From Streptomyces sp. TSRI0281 (GTDB lineage Bacteria > Actinomycetota > Actinomycetes > Streptomycetales > Streptomycetaceae), in NCBI RefSeq assembly GCF_001905125.1, contig NZ_LWLE01000004.1, positions 286,529 through 350,528 of the forward strand: a stretch of 64,000 nt of DNA, written 5' to 3'. The translations under genes were made by a program, and so were the position numbers. Shown here piece after piece: positions 1 through 8,528 of the stretch. The notes under the pieces are model-generated. The model had not been told where the DNA came from. It made no database searches and saw only the letters and a list, made by a program, of their open reading frames with translations. Numbering within the stretch: the first letter of the stretch is position 1; each line of letters opens with the position of its first letter.

Positions 1-949
1 ACCGCTTCAGTGAGGCAAGCGCTTCCGGCGCACCGGTCAGCCGGTCCATGCCGGCGTCCTCCCACTCGACGGAGACGGGCCCGTCGTAGCCGATGGACCG
101 GAGCATCCGGAAGACGTCCTCCCACGGCACGTCACCGTGCCCGGCCGAGACGAAGTCCCAGCCGCGCCGGGGATCGCCCCACGGCAGGTGCGAGCCGAGC
201 CGCCCGTTGCGTCCGTCGAGCCGCTTGCGGGCCTCCTTGCAGTCCACGTGGTAGATCCGGTCCCGGAAGTCGTACAGGAATCCGACCGGGTCGAGGTCCT
301 GCCAGACGAAGTGGCTCGGGTCGAAGTTCAGCCCGAACGCCGGACGGTGGCCGACGGCCTCCAGGGCGCGGTGCGTGGTCCAGTAGTCGTACGCGATCTC
401 GCTGGGGTGCACCTCGTGGGCGAAGCGCACCCCCTCCGCGTCGAAGACGTCGAGGATCGGGTTCCAGCGCTCCGCGAAGTCCTCGTAGCCCCGCTCGATC
501 ATGTGCGGCGGGACCGGCGGGAACATGGCGACCAGGTGCCAGATCGAGGAGCCGGTGAAGCCGATGACCGTCCGCACCCCGAACGCCGCCGCCGCTCGCG
601 CGGTGTCCTTGATCTCTTCGGCGGCCCGTCGGCGTACGCCTTCGGGTTCACCGTCGCCCCAGATGCGGGCGGGCAGGATCGCCTGGTGCCGTTCGTCGAT
701 CGGGTTGTCGCAGACCGCCTGCCCGACCAGGTGGTTGGAGATGGCGAAGCAGGTCAGCCCGTACTTGTCGAGCAGCTGCCGCCGCCCGTCCAGGTAGCCG
801 GGCTCGGACAGGGCCCTGTCGACCTCGAAGTGGTCGCCCCAGCAGGCGAGTTCGAGTCCGTCGTAACCGAAGTCCCGGGCGTGCCGGCAGACCTCCTCCA
901 GCGGAAGGTCTGCCCACTGGCCGGTGAAGAGAGTGAAGGGACGGGGCAT
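1..949 (-). CDS. Sugar phosphate isomerase/epimerase (AP endonuclease family 2 fold), C-terminus cut by window edge
   Basis: Reading the minus strand from an ATG at 949 gives 316 uninterrupted codons running off the left edge. The protein begins [20 protein letters not shown] and has features of the xylose-isomerase-like TIM barrel: an early GYDGLEL strand, [19 protein letters not shown], a NFDPSH metal-site motif and a late [11 protein letters not shown]. Related proteins isomerise or epimerise keto-sugars or inositol derivatives. It starts 16 bases after the stop of the Gfo/Idh/MocA gene and is the last visible gene of the ABC-importer operon, so it probably acts on the imported sugar or its oxidised product. 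The substrate cannot be read from sequence. The missing C-terminus is the only limitation on the family call. Confidence 0.85.
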   Translation of the reverse strand, partial: MPRPFTLFTGQWADLPLEEVCRHARDFGYDGLELACWGDHFEVDRALSEPGYLDGRRQLLDKYGLTCFAISNHLVGQAVCDNPIDERHQAILPARIWGDGEPEGVRRRAAEEIKDTARAAAAFGVRTVIGFTGSSIWHLVAMFPPVPPHMIERGYEDFAERWNPILDVFDAEGVRFAHEVHPSEIAYDYWTTHRALEAVGHRPAFGLNFDPSHFVWQDLDPVGFLYDFRDRIYHVDCKEARKRLDGRNGRLGSHLPWGDPRRGWDFVSAGHGDVPWEDVFRMLRSIGYDGPVSVEWEDAGMDRLTGAPEALASLKR

Positions 950-964
950 GGGGCGCGGAACCTC

Positions 965-2188
965 CTAGAACGGGACGGGAGTGTGTACGGAGTTCTTCTC
1001 GGCGCTTTCCTCGACCGCCGCGAGCACCCGTTGCACCTGGAGTCCGTCGGCGAAGGACGGCACCGGGGCCGATCCGGTGGCGATCGTGCGGACCACGTCC
1101 CGGGCCTGGTGGACGAAGGTGTGCTCGTAGCCGAGGGCGTGGCCCGGCGGCCACCACGCCTCCAGGTACGGGTGCTCGGGTTCGGTGACGAGGATGCGCC
1201 GGAACCCCGCCGTGGTGGCCGGTTCGGTGTGGTCGTGGAAGGACAGTTCGTTGAGCCGCTCCAGATCGAAGGCGAGCGAGCCCAGTTCCCCGTTGATCTC
1301 CAGCCGCAGCGCGTTCTTGCGGCCCGCCGCCATCCGGGTCGCCTCGAAGGAGGCCAGCGCCCCGGAGGTGAGCCTGCCGGTGAACAGCGCCGCGTCGTCC
1401 ACCGTCACCGCCCCGTGCCCGGCCGTGTCCGCGGCCCCGGAGAGCCCGGAGGGGGCACCGGCGAGCAGCGGCCGCTGCCGTACGAACGTCTCGCTGACGG
1501 CCGACACTCCGACCAGCAGCTCCCCCGACAGGTACTGGGCGAGGTCGACGATGTGCGCCCCGAGGTCGCCCAGCGCCCCGGACCCGGCGTGCTCACGCTT
1601 GAGCCGCCAGGTGAGCGGCGACTTCGGGTCCACCAGCCAGTCCTGGAGATAGGTGGCCCGTACGTGGCGCAGGGTGCCGAGCCGCCCGTCGGCGATCAGT
1701 TTGCGCGCATAGGTGATCGCGGGCACCTTGCGGTAGTTGAAGCCCACGATCGCCACCTGACCGCGGGCCGCGGCGCGCTCCGCGGCCCGGGTCATCGCCT
1801 CCGCCTCCGCGACGGTGTTGGCCAGCGGTTTCTCGCACAGCACGTGCTTGCCGGCTTCGAGGGCGGCGATGGCGATCTCCGCATGGCTGTCACCGGGGGT
1901 GCAGATGTCGACCAGCTGCACATCGTCCCGGGCGATCAGCGCCCGCCAGTCGGTCTCCGCCGCCGCCCAGCCGTGCCGGGCCGCGGCGGCGTCGACCGCC
2001 GTACGGTCGCGTCCGCAGATCGCGGCGAGAGCGGGTCTCATCGGCAGGTCGAAGACGTGTCCCGCGGTGCGCCACCCCTGTGAGTGGGCGGCTCCCATGA
2101 ACGCGTATCCGACCATGCCGACCCCGAGCGTCGGCGGCTGTCGCGGCGGCGCTGCGGCCTCCTGCTCCGTCTCTTCCCTACGGGCCAT
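965..2188 (-). CDS. Gfo/Idh/MocA family NAD(P)-dependent oxidoreductase
   Basis: 407-aa protein starting MARREETEQE. After a short Glu/Pro-rich leader it shows the Rossmann entry GVGMVGYAFMG, the family EKPLANT motif around residue 125, the C-terminal domain entry VAIVGFNYRK, and GDLGAHIVDLAQYL with the conserved His. These enzymes oxidise or reduce sugar and inositol hydroxyls with NAD(P). The start at 2188 is chosen because GAGGAGGAAG lies just upstream and there is no domain in the longer open frame. It lies 47 bases after the binding-protein gene and 16 before the isomerase gene, consistent with one catabolic operon. Members of this family next to ribose/inositol-type importers often use inositols, but the actual substrate is inference. 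Confidence 0.9.
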   Translation of the reverse strand: MARREETEQEAAAPPRQPPTLGVGMVGYAFMGAAHSQGWRTAGHVFDLPMRPALAAICGRDRTAVDAAAARHGWAAAETDWRALIARDDVQLVDICTPGDSHAEIAIAALEAGKHVLCEKPLANTVAEAEAMTRAAERAAARGQVAIVGFNYRKVPAITYARKLIADGRLGTLRHVRATYLQDWLVDPKSPLTWRLKREHAGSGALGDLGAHIVDLAQYLSGELLVGVSAVSETFVRQRPLLAGAPSGLSGAADTAGHGAVTVDDAALFTGRLTSGALASFEATRMAAGRKNALRLEINGELGSLAFDLERLNELSFHDHTEPATTAGFRRILVTEPEHPYLEAWWPPGHALGYEHTFVHQARDVVRTIATGSAPVPSFADGLQVQRVLAAVEESAEKNSVHTPVPF

Positions 2189-2235
2189 ACGGGCTTCCTC
2201 CTCGTCGGTGGTTCGGTGGCGGCGGTGGGGCTCTG

Positions 2236-3273
2236 TCAGCTGAAGCCCGTCGGCAGGTACTGGTCGACGTTCTCCTTGGTGACGACGGCCGAGTAGAGCG
2301 TCAGGGAGGTCGGGATCTCCCTCTCGGCCAGTCCCCCGATGCCTTTGCCCTGGCCCAGGGCGCGTGCCAGGTCGATGGCGGACGCGGCCATCGTCGGCGG
2401 GTAGAGGACGGTGGCCTTCAGGACGCTGTTGCCGGCCTTGATGGCGTCCATCGCGGACTTGGCCCCGGCGCCGCCGACCATCATGAACTCGTCGCGGCCC
2501 GCCTGCTGGATGGCGCGCAGCGCGCCGACGCCCTGGTCGTCGTCGTGGTTCCACAGGGCGTCGAACTGCTTCTGCGCCTGGAGGAGTTGGGCCATCTTGG
2601 CCTGGCCAGACTCGACGGTGAAGTCGGCGGCCTGACGGGCCACCAGCTTGATGTTGGAGTAGTTCTTCAGGGCGTCGGCGAAGCCCTGGCTGCGCTGCTT
2701 GGTGAGCTCCAGGTTGTCGATGCCCGCCAGTTCGACGACCTTGGCGTTCGGCTTGTCCTTGAGCTGTTCGCCGATGTAGTGACCGGCGTTGAGGCCCATG
2801 CCGTAGTTGTCGCCGCCGACCCAGCAGCGGTACGCCTGCGGGGAGGCGAAGACGCGGTCCAGGTTGACGACGGGGATGCCCGCCCTCATGGCTTCCAGGC
2901 CGACCTGGGTGAGCGCCTTGCCGTCGGCGGGGAGGATGACGAGGACGTCGACCTTCTTGTTGATGAGGGTCTTGACCTGGCCGATCTGGGCGGCGGTGTC
3001 GTTGGAGCCCTCGGTGATCTCCAGGGTCACCTCCGAGTACTTCTCCGCACGCGACTTGGCGTTGACGTTGATCGCGTTGAGCCAGCCGTGGTCGGCCTGC
3101 GGGCCGGCGTAGCCGATGGTGACGGGCCTGCCCGGCTTGTCGTCGGCGGCGGGCTGGTTGGTCGCGACGGTTTCGCTCTTCTTCGGTTCATTGCTGGTGC
3201 AGGCGGTGAGGAGAGCTCCCGCGGATACGGCCGCGGTGCCGAACAGCAGTCCTCTGCGACTGGTTTCTGGCAT
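2236..3273 (-). CDS. Sugar ABC transporter substrate-binding lipoprotein
   Basis: 345-aa periplasmic-binding-protein-like protein. The N-terminus has a twin-arginine motif (SRRGLLFG), a hydrophobic stretch and a lipobox LTAC, so it should be exported by Tat and anchored as a lipoprotein. The mature part has the type-1 sugar-binding fold: GYAGPQADHGW, LINKKVDVLVILPADG, GIPVVNLDR, GHYIGEQL, WNHDDDQGVGA. This is the RbsB/XylF-like class. The ATG at 3273 has GAAGGG about ten bases upstream; an in-frame ATG six codons earlier is the alternative. It precedes the dehydrogenase gene and follows the permease by 116 bases on the transcribed strand, matching the order ATPase-permease-binding protein. 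Confidence 0.93.
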   Translation of the reverse strand: MPETSRRGLLFGTAAVSAGALLTACTSNEPKKSETVATNQPAADDKPGRPVTIGYAGPQADHGWLNAINVNAKSRAEKYSEVTLEITEGSNDTAAQIGQVKTLINKKVDVLVILPADGKALTQVGLEAMRAGIPVVNLDRVFASPQAYRCWVGGDNYGMGLNAGHYIGEQLKDKPNAKVVELAGIDNLELTKQRSQGFADALKNYSNIKLVARQAADFTVESGQAKMAQLLQAQKQFDALWNHDDDQGVGALRAIQQAGRDEFMMVGGAGAKSAMDAIKAGNSVLKATVLYPPTMAASAIDLARALGQGKGIGGLAEREIPTSLTLYSAVVTKENVDQYLPTGFS

Positions 3274-3389
3274 GGCTGTCAAACCCTTCATCCGGTGCGT
3301 GGCATACGGAACAGCAGGGGGAAGCGGAGGAAGCGGGGTGGTGCGGGGTGGTGCGGCGGCAGGCGCCGCCGTGGGAAACGGTGCGCGGC

Positions 3390-4442
3390 TCAGGTCTCGC
3401 CGTGGCGCAGGGTGCGGCGCTGGATGAGGACGGCGGCGACGATGATCGCGCCCTTGGCGATCTGCTGGACGTCGCTCTGGAGGTTGTTGAGCGCGAAGAT
3501 GTTGGTGATCGTGGTGAAGACGAGGACGCCGAGTACGGAACCGATGATGGTGCCCCGGCCGCCGGTGAGGAGCGTGCCGCCGATGATCGCCGCGGCGATG
3601 GCGTCGAGTTCGTAGAGGTTTCCGTTGGTGTTCTGCCCGGAACCGGCCAGGATGATCAGCATGAAGGCGGCGATGCCGCAGCACAGCCCGGAGACCAGAT
3701 AGAGGTAGAGGCGCTGACGGCGTACGTCGATTCCGGCGAGCCGGGCCGCCTCCGCGTTGCCGCCGACCGCGACGGTACGGCGTCCGAAGGTGGTCCGGTT
3801 CAGGACCAGCCAGCCGACGAGGGTGACCGCGGCGAACATCAGGACCAGGGGCGGTATCCCGAGGATGTAGGAGTCGGGCAGACCGAGGTCCAGGACCGAG
3901 GGGACGGTGACGATCTGTGTCTTGCCGTCGGTGATCTGGAGCGCGAGCCCGCGGGCCGAGGCGAGCATGGCCAGGGTCGCGATGAACGGCACCATGCCGC
4001 CGTACGCGATGAGCACTCCGTTGACGAGTCCGGCGGCGAGCCCGACGATCACGGCGGTGAAGAGGATCCCGGCGAAGCCGAACTCCTGGGTGGCCAGCGT
4101 CGTCGCCCAGACGGAGGCGAGCGCGACCATCGCCCCGACCGAGAGGTCGATGCCGCCGCTGGTGATGACGAAGGTCATGCCGACGGTGACCACACCGATG
4201 ACGGACGCCTGGGTCAGGATCAGCTGAAGGTTCCCGGTGTCCAGGAACGCGTCGGGCTCCGTGAAGCCGCCGACGGCGACGAGGACGACGAGAACACCGA
4301 GCAGCGACAGGTTACGGACATCGAGGCGCAGGCCGAGTCCGCGCGGGCCGCCGCCCGCCTTCGAGGGGGGCGCGGCGGAGGGGCCGGTGGCGGCCCCCCG
4401 GTCCGTCCCCTTGTGCTGCGCCGACGGGGCGGGCTGTGTCAT
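3390..4442 (-). CDS. Sugar ABC transporter permease, RbsC/BPD_transp_2 type
   Basis: 350-aa integral membrane protein with about ten hydrophobic segments after a soluble N-terminal tail of about 45 residues. It shows the ribose-type permease signature: VITSGGIDLSVG near residue 105, LVNGVLIAYG, VGGNAEAARLAGI and the late GTLLTGGRGTIIGSVLG. It forms the membrane channel with the neighbouring ATPase. Its ATG overlaps the ATPase stop in an ATGA arrangement (4439-4442), indicating translational coupling. Confidence 0.94.
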   Translation of the reverse strand: MTQPAPSAQHKGTDRGAATGPSAAPPSKAGGGPRGLGLRLDVRNLSLLGVLVVLVAVGGFTEPDAFLDTGNLQLILTQASVIGVVTVGMTFVITSGGIDLSVGAMVALASVWATTLATQEFGFAGILFTAVIVGLAAGLVNGVLIAYGGMVPFIATLAMLASARGLALQITDGKTQIVTVPSVLDLGLPDSYILGIPPLVLMFAAVTLVGWLVLNRTTFGRRTVAVGGNAEAARLAGIDVRRQRLYLYLVSGLCCGIAAFMLIILAGSGQNTNGNLYELDAIAAAIIGGTLLTGGRGTIIGSVLGVLVFTTITNIFALNNLQSDVQQIAKGAIIVAAVLIQRRTLRHGET

Positions 4443-5986
4443 GACGTCGGGCTCCCTTCCATCACGAGGTCGAGTACGCGGTGCTCGTCGAGCTCCTGGG
4501 CGGGCGCCGTATGCACGACGCGTCCCTCACGGAGCACCAGCACCCGGTCGGCGAGGCCCAGCACTTCGGGCACTTCGCTGGAGACGAGCAGTACGGCGAG
4601 GCCGTCGTCGGCCAGCCGGCGGATCACGGCGTAGAGCTCGGCGCGGGCGCCGACGTCGACGCCGCGGGTGGGTTCGTCCAGCAGCAGGACCCGGCAGCCG
4701 CGCAGCAGCCAGCGGGCCAGGACGGCCTTCTGCTGGTTGCCGCCGGAGAGGGTACGGATGGGGGTGTCCGGGTTGTCGGGCCGCAGCGACAGTTCGCGGG
4801 TGGCGTTCTGCGCGGCCCGCCGTTCGGCTCCCCGGTCGATCCAGCCGGACCGGGCGAAGCGGGAGAGCGAGGAGACCGAGACATTGCGGGTGACCGATTC
4901 GGTCATGAGCAGGGCCTGGGCCTTGCGTTCCTCGGGGGCGAGCCCGATTCCGGCGGCGACGGCCGCGCGGACGCTGCCGGTCCGCAGCGGCTTGCCCGCC
5001 ACGGTGACGCGTCCGGTGCTGGGCTTGCGGGCGCCGTAGATCGTCTCCAGGATCTCGGAGCGTCCGGAGCCCACGAGTCCGGCGAGCCCGACGATCTCGC
5101 CGGGCCGGAGCTCCAGGTCGACGGGGGCGAACTCGCCCTTCCTGGACAGCCCTTCGACCTTCAGCACCGGTTCCGCGAGGTCCGGTGCGACGGACCCCGC
5201 ACCGTCCTGGACGGCGGGCCCGGAGCGCTGCGGGAAGACGTACTCGACATTGCGGCCGGTCATCATGGCAACGATGTCGCGCGTGGGGGTGGACTCCGCG
5301 GGCAGACCGACGGCGACGGCCCGGCCGTCCTTGAGTACGGTCACCCGGTCCCCGATCCGGCGGATCTCCTCCAGGCGGTGGGAGATGTAGACGACGGCGA
5401 CGCCGTCCGCGGTGAGGTCGGCGACGATACGGAACAGGTTGTCGACCTCGTCGGGGTCCAGGGCGGCGGACGGCTCGTCCATCACGATGAGCCGCACGTC
5501 GTGGGAGAGCGCGCGTGCCATGGAGACGATCTGCTGCTGGGCCGCGGAGAGTTCACCGACCGGGCGGGCGGGGTCGATCTCCGGGTGGCCGAGCCGCTTG
5601 AGGAGCGCGGCGGCCGCGGTGCGGCCCTCGCGGGTGCGGACGACGAAGCGGGCGGTGGTCGGTTCATGGCCGAGGAAGACGTTCTCGGCGACCGAGAGCC
5701 CTTCGACCAGGTCGAGTTCCTGATAGATGGTGGCGATGCCGAGCCGCATCGCCGTGATCGGCGACTTCAGCGAGGCGGGCTCGCCGCGCCAGGTGATCTC
5801 GCCACCGTCGGGCTGATGGGCTCCGGCCAGCACCTTGATGAGGGTGGACTTGCCGGCGCCGTTCTGGCCGAGGAGGCAGTGGACCTCACCGGCCAGGACC
5901 TCCAGGTCCACGCCGTCGAGGGCGCGCACGCCGGGAAATGACTTGGTGATGCCGGACATGGTGAGCAGGGGTGGTGGTGATGCCAT
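4439..5986 (-). CDS. Sugar ABC transporter ATP-binding protein with two NBDs (RbsA/MglA type)
   Basis: 515-aa duplicated ATPase. The first domain has Walker A GQNGAGKST near residue 40, signature LSAAQQQIV and Walker B LIVMDEPSAAL. The second has the degenerate P-loop LVGSGRSEI, APEERKAQ, signature LSGGNQQKA and Walker B LLLDEPTRGVD. A weakened second Walker A is normal for ribose/galactose importers. It is the first transporter gene after the ROK regulator and is translationally coupled to the permease. The specific sugar is unknown. Confidence 0.95.
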   Translation of the reverse strand: MASPPPLLTMSGITKSFPGVRALDGVDLEVLAGEVHCLLGQNGAGKSTLIKVLAGAHQPDGGEITWRGEPASLKSPITAMRLGIATIYQELDLVEGLSVAENVFLGHEPTTARFVVRTREGRTAAAALLKRLGHPEIDPARPVGELSAAQQQIVSMARALSHDVRLIVMDEPSAALDPDEVDNLFRIVADLTADGVAVVYISHRLEEIRRIGDRVTVLKDGRAVAVGLPAESTPTRDIVAMMTGRNVEYVFPQRSGPAVQDGAGSVAPDLAEPVLKVEGLSRKGEFAPVDLELRPGEIVGLAGLVGSGRSEILETIYGARKPSTGRVTVAGKPLRTGSVRAAVAAGIGLAPEERKAQALLMTESVTRNVSVSSLSRFARSGWIDRGAERRAAQNATRELSLRPDNPDTPIRTLSGGNQQKAVLARWLLRGCRVLLLDEPTRGVDVGARAELYAVIRRLADDGLAVLLVSSEVPEVLGLADRVLVLREGRVVHTAPAQELDEHRVLDLVMEGSPTS

Positions 5987-6302
5987 GACAAATCCCCTCG
6001 GCGGTGCGGCCGGTGAGCGGACAGGGGGCAGGGGAGCAGGGCCGGTGGTGCCGTACCGCCGACGGCACCGCGGGCAGCTGCTGACAGAAGGCGCGGGTGA
6101 AACGGCTTACGGAAGCGCTGCGGAACGACTCGTGGAACGGCTCATCGAACGGCTTGCGGAACGGCTCGTGGAACGGCTTGCGGAACGGCTCGTGGAACGG
6201 CTTGCTGGCGAACAGACAGACGGCTGGACGGACAGGCGGACGGACGGGTCGGGCGGAACGCTTGCCGAGCTGGGTGATTGCGTCATGCCGGCCGGCCCGG
6301 GA
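5987..6302. other. 316-base gene-free gap with tandem repeats between ROK regulator and ABC operon
   Basis: No convincing gene lies here. Both strands stay open because of GC-rich repeats, but no translation resembles a family. The gap holds a degenerate 24-bp tandem array at 6097-6204 and a run of short CGGACGGG-like units at 6216-6256. It should contain the promoter of the ABC operon (read leftward) or connect it to the ROK gene; no clear -10/-35 pair was seen. Confidence 0.5.
6097..6204. repeat. Degenerate tandem repeat, unit about 24 bp
   Basis: About four copies of a 24-bp unit made of two related 12-mers (CGGAACGGCTCG and TGGAACGGCTTG). The first copies are degenerate; the last two and a half are nearly identical. 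It sits upstream of the ATPase start and downstream of the ROK gene. It could be slippage-derived spacer or an array of protein sites. Confidence 0.7.
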
Positions 6303-7484
6303 TCAGGCCGGTGAGAACAGATGGTCGCTGATGAGCCGGGCCGCGCCGATCACTCCGGCGACGGGTCCCAACTCACCGAGCACGATGGGGAGATTGCCGG
6401 TGGCCAGCGGCAGGGACTGCCGGTAGACCTGGGTCCGGACGCTGGCGAGGAGATTGTGGCCGAGGCCGGTCACTCCCCCGCCGATCACCACCAGACCGGG
6501 GTTGAAGAAGCTGACGAGTCCGGCGATGACCTGGCCGACGCGGTTCCCGCCCTCCCGGATCAGGTCGAGCGCGGTGGCGTCCCCGGCCGCCGCGGCGGCG
6601 GCCACATCGGCGGCGGTGAGCCTGCCCGCCTCCGCCAGCCGGGCCGCGAGTTCCGGCGACCGCCCGGCGCACGCCGCGTCCTCGGCGTCGCGCGCGAGCG
6701 CGGCACCGCTGAAGTGCGCCTCCAGGCAGCCCCGGTTGCCGCAGGCGCAGGCGCGCCCATCCGGTTCCACCTGGATGTGCCCGATGTCGCCGGCGCTGCC
6801 CGTCGTCCCGCGGTAGACCTCGCCGCCGACGACGATGCCGCAGCCGATACCCGTACCGATCTTGACGCAGAGGAAGTCGCCCACGGAGCGTGCGACGCCC
6901 GCGTGCTGTTCCCCCATCGCCATGAGGTTCACGTCGTTGTCGACCATGACGGGGCAGCCCAGCTCCTGGCTGAGCGCCTCGCGGACCGGGAAGCCGTCCC
7001 AGCCGGGCATGATCGGCGGCGCGACCGGCACGCCTTCGGGGAAGCGGACGGGTCCGGGTACGCCGATGCCCGCGCCGTCGAATCCCTCGGCGAGTCCGGA
7101 GGCCCGGAGCTTGGCCGCCAGGGACAGGACCTGCTCGAAGATGGCGACGGGGCCTTCGCGTACGTCCATGGGGTGGTTGAGGTGTCCCAGGACCTCCAAC
7201 TCGGCGTTGGTGACGGCCACATCGATGGAGGTGGCACCGATGTCGACACCGAGGAACCGGAGTGCGGGAGCGAGCCGGATGTTGTGCGAGCGACGTCCAC
7301 CGCGGGATGCGGCGAGTCCGTCGGCCACCACGAGTCCGGTCTCCAGCAGCCGGTCGACCTCGACGGCGAGCTTGGAGCGGGAGAGATCGACCTGATCCCC
7401 CAGCTGTGCCCGTGAGTTGGGACCACCGTCCCGCAACAGCCTGAGCAGCTGCGCCTGATGCGCGTTCGCGGGTCGTGCTGTCAT
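6303..7484 (-). CDS. ROK family transcriptional regulator
   Basis: 393-aa protein with an N-terminal winged helix (AHQAQLLRLLRDGG, LSRSKLAVEVDRLLE) followed by a ROK sugar-kinase-like domain: GVDIGATSIDVAVT, GIGVPGPV, DNDVNLMAMGE, KIGTGIGCG, a Zn-type motif GHIQVEP...CACGNRGCLEAH and GGGVTGLG. This architecture is NagC/XylR-like: a repressor that senses a sugar. It lies upstream of, and on the same strand as, the ABC/catabolic operon, so it probably controls it. An alternative GTG start at 7493 fits the GGAGG ribosome site better (five-base spacing) and would add three residues. Confidence 0.9.
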   Translation of the reverse strand: MTARPANAHQAQLLRLLRDGGPNSRAQLGDQVDLSRSKLAVEVDRLLETGLVVADGLAASRGGRRSHNIRLAPALRFLGVDIGATSIDVAVTNAELEVLGHLNHPMDVREGPVAIFEQVLSLAAKLRASGLAEGFDGAGIGVPGPVRFPEGVPVAPPIMPGWDGFPVREALSQELGCPVMVDNDVNLMAMGEQHAGVARSVGDFLCVKIGTGIGCGIVVGGEVYRGTTGSAGDIGHIQVEPDGRACACGNRGCLEAHFSGAALARDAEDAACAGRSPELAARLAEAGRLTAADVAAAAAAGDATALDLIREGGNRVGQVIAGLVSFFNPGLVVIGGGVTGLGHNLLASVRTQVYRQSLPLATGNLPIVLGELGPVAGVIGAARLISDHLFSPA

Positions 7485-7570
7485 ACGTCTCACGCGTCCC
7501 TCCCCGCCACATCGGCCAGTCCGTCGGGCTTTCGATGGGGAACGTAGCAGCGCTTTGCCGGAGTGGGAAG

Positions 7571-7597
7571 AAGTTGAGCAGGAATCCGCTCCAACTT
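7571..7597. promoter_or_regulatory. Imperfect inverted repeat upstream of ROK gene, candidate operator
   Basis: Arms AAGTTGAGC and GCTCCAACTT flank a short spacer about 87 bases upstream of the ROK start. A plausible autoregulatory site; no experimental or comparative support is available here. Confidence 0.3.
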
Positions 7598-7704
7598 TCT
7601 CCACACCCAGGACAAAGATGGGCGGGGCGTACTCCCGAGGGGGGCGGGAAACGTCCCGAGGGGGAAACGTCCCGAAGGGGCGTGAAGCAGCGGCACGCGA
7701 CAAC

Positions 7705-7739
7705 GGGAAGGGCCGGGGCGCTCGGCCCCGGCCCTTCCC
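7705..7739 (-). terminator. GC-rich hairpin, terminator of the GntR gene
   Basis: A perfect 15-bp stem with a 5-base loop (GCTCG) about 47 bases beyond the stop of the GntR/FCD gene. No U-tract, as is usual in Streptomyces. It separates the GntR unit from the ROK operon. Confidence 0.7.
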
Positions 7740-7785
7740 TCACGGCATGTGCTGCCGGATCCCCGCAGCCGCCACGTACGGGCCG

Positions 7786-8463
7786 TCAGCCGCCTTCGCG
7801 CTGGTGGTACGTCTGGCGCGTCTGCTCCGTGTGCGAACGCATGATCTCGGTCGCCCGCCGCTCGTCCCGCGAGGAGATCGCCGCGATGAGCTCGCGGTGC
7901 TCGATCCAGGACCGGGTGCCGCGCTGACGGGCGACCGGTGTGTAGTACCAGCGGACGCGGCGGTCGACCTGTCCGGCCAGTTCGGCGAGAACGACGTTCC
8001 CGGCCAGCTCCATGACCTTGGCGTGGAAGGCGGCATTGGTCGCGACGGCCAGGTCCACGTCGTCGTCGGCGACGGCCTGCTCGCCCTTGGCGCAGAGCTC
8101 TTCGAGGGCGGCGATCCCCGTTTCGCCGGAGTGGGCGGCGGCCAGCCGGGCCGCCTCCGCTTCGAGCAGCGCACGGACCGAGAGCAGTTGGTCGGCCTCC
8201 TCCTCGGTGGGCTCGTGCACGAAGGCACCCTGCGCGGGGCGCAGGTCGACCCACCCTTCGGTGTTCAGCCGCTGGAGCGCCTCGCGCACCGGCTGCCTGG
8301 ACACGCCCAGATGTCCGGCCAGTTCGCTCTCGACCAGGTGCTGACCCGGCCGGAGTGCTCGCGTGGTGATCAGTTCGAGGAGCGTCTCGTAGACGCGCTC
8401 GCGCAGCGGACCGGGCCGTTCCAGCTTCGGCACAGCCCCGTGCGGCAGTCCTGTGGACAACAT
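7786..8463 (-). CDS. GntR family regulator, FadR/FCD subfamily
   Basis: 225-aa protein. Residues about 15-75 form a GntR winged helix (LRERVYETLLELI, GQHLVESELAGHLGVSRQPV, EALQRLNTEGWV), followed by an all-helical FCD ligand domain (EEADQLLSVRALLEAEAARLA, NAAFHAKVMELAGN, ELIAAISSRDERRA). FCD regulators sense small acids or sugars. The ATG at 8463 is preceded by GGAGGGGG. A matching operator-like motif occurs upstream of this gene and upstream of the fabH-like gene that precedes it on the same strand, suggesting joint autoregulation. The gene ends before a strong hairpin. Confidence 0.9.
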   Translation of the reverse strand: MLSTGLPHGAVPKLERPGPLRERVYETLLELITTRALRPGQHLVESELAGHLGVSRQPVREALQRLNTEGWVDLRPAQGAFVHEPTEEEADQLLSVRALLEAEAARLAAAHSGETGIAALEELCAKGEQAVADDDVDLAVATNAAFHAKVMELAGNVVLAELAGQVDRRVRWYYTPVARQRGTRSWIEHRELIAAISSRDERRATEIMRSHTEQTRQTYHQREGG

Positions 8464-8495
8464 CGCGGTCCCCCTCCGGGCGACGAGCAATTGCT

Positions 8496-8511
8496 TATCG
8501 TCTACAGTCTA
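8496..8511. promoter_or_regulatory. Candidate GntR/FCD operator, copy 1
   Basis: The core TATCGTCTACAGT lies 33 bases upstream of the GntR start. It matches the core TATTGTCTACAGT near the fabH promoter (9633-9648, opposite orientation) at 12 of 13 positions. The ATTGT-CT-ACAGT form resembles the short palindromes bound by FCD regulators. Confidence 0.5.
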
Positions 8512-8528
8512 CCGAGCGCAAGGGCCCC

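Noticed and set aside
16..28. GCAAGCGCTTCC as a LacI-type operator
   Set aside because: It lies inside the isomerase coding sequence, and no LacI gene is nearby.
137..2083. Long plus-strand open frame
   Set aside because: Shadow of the minus-strand isomerase and dehydrogenase genes; its translation matches no family, whereas the minus strand shows clear motifs.
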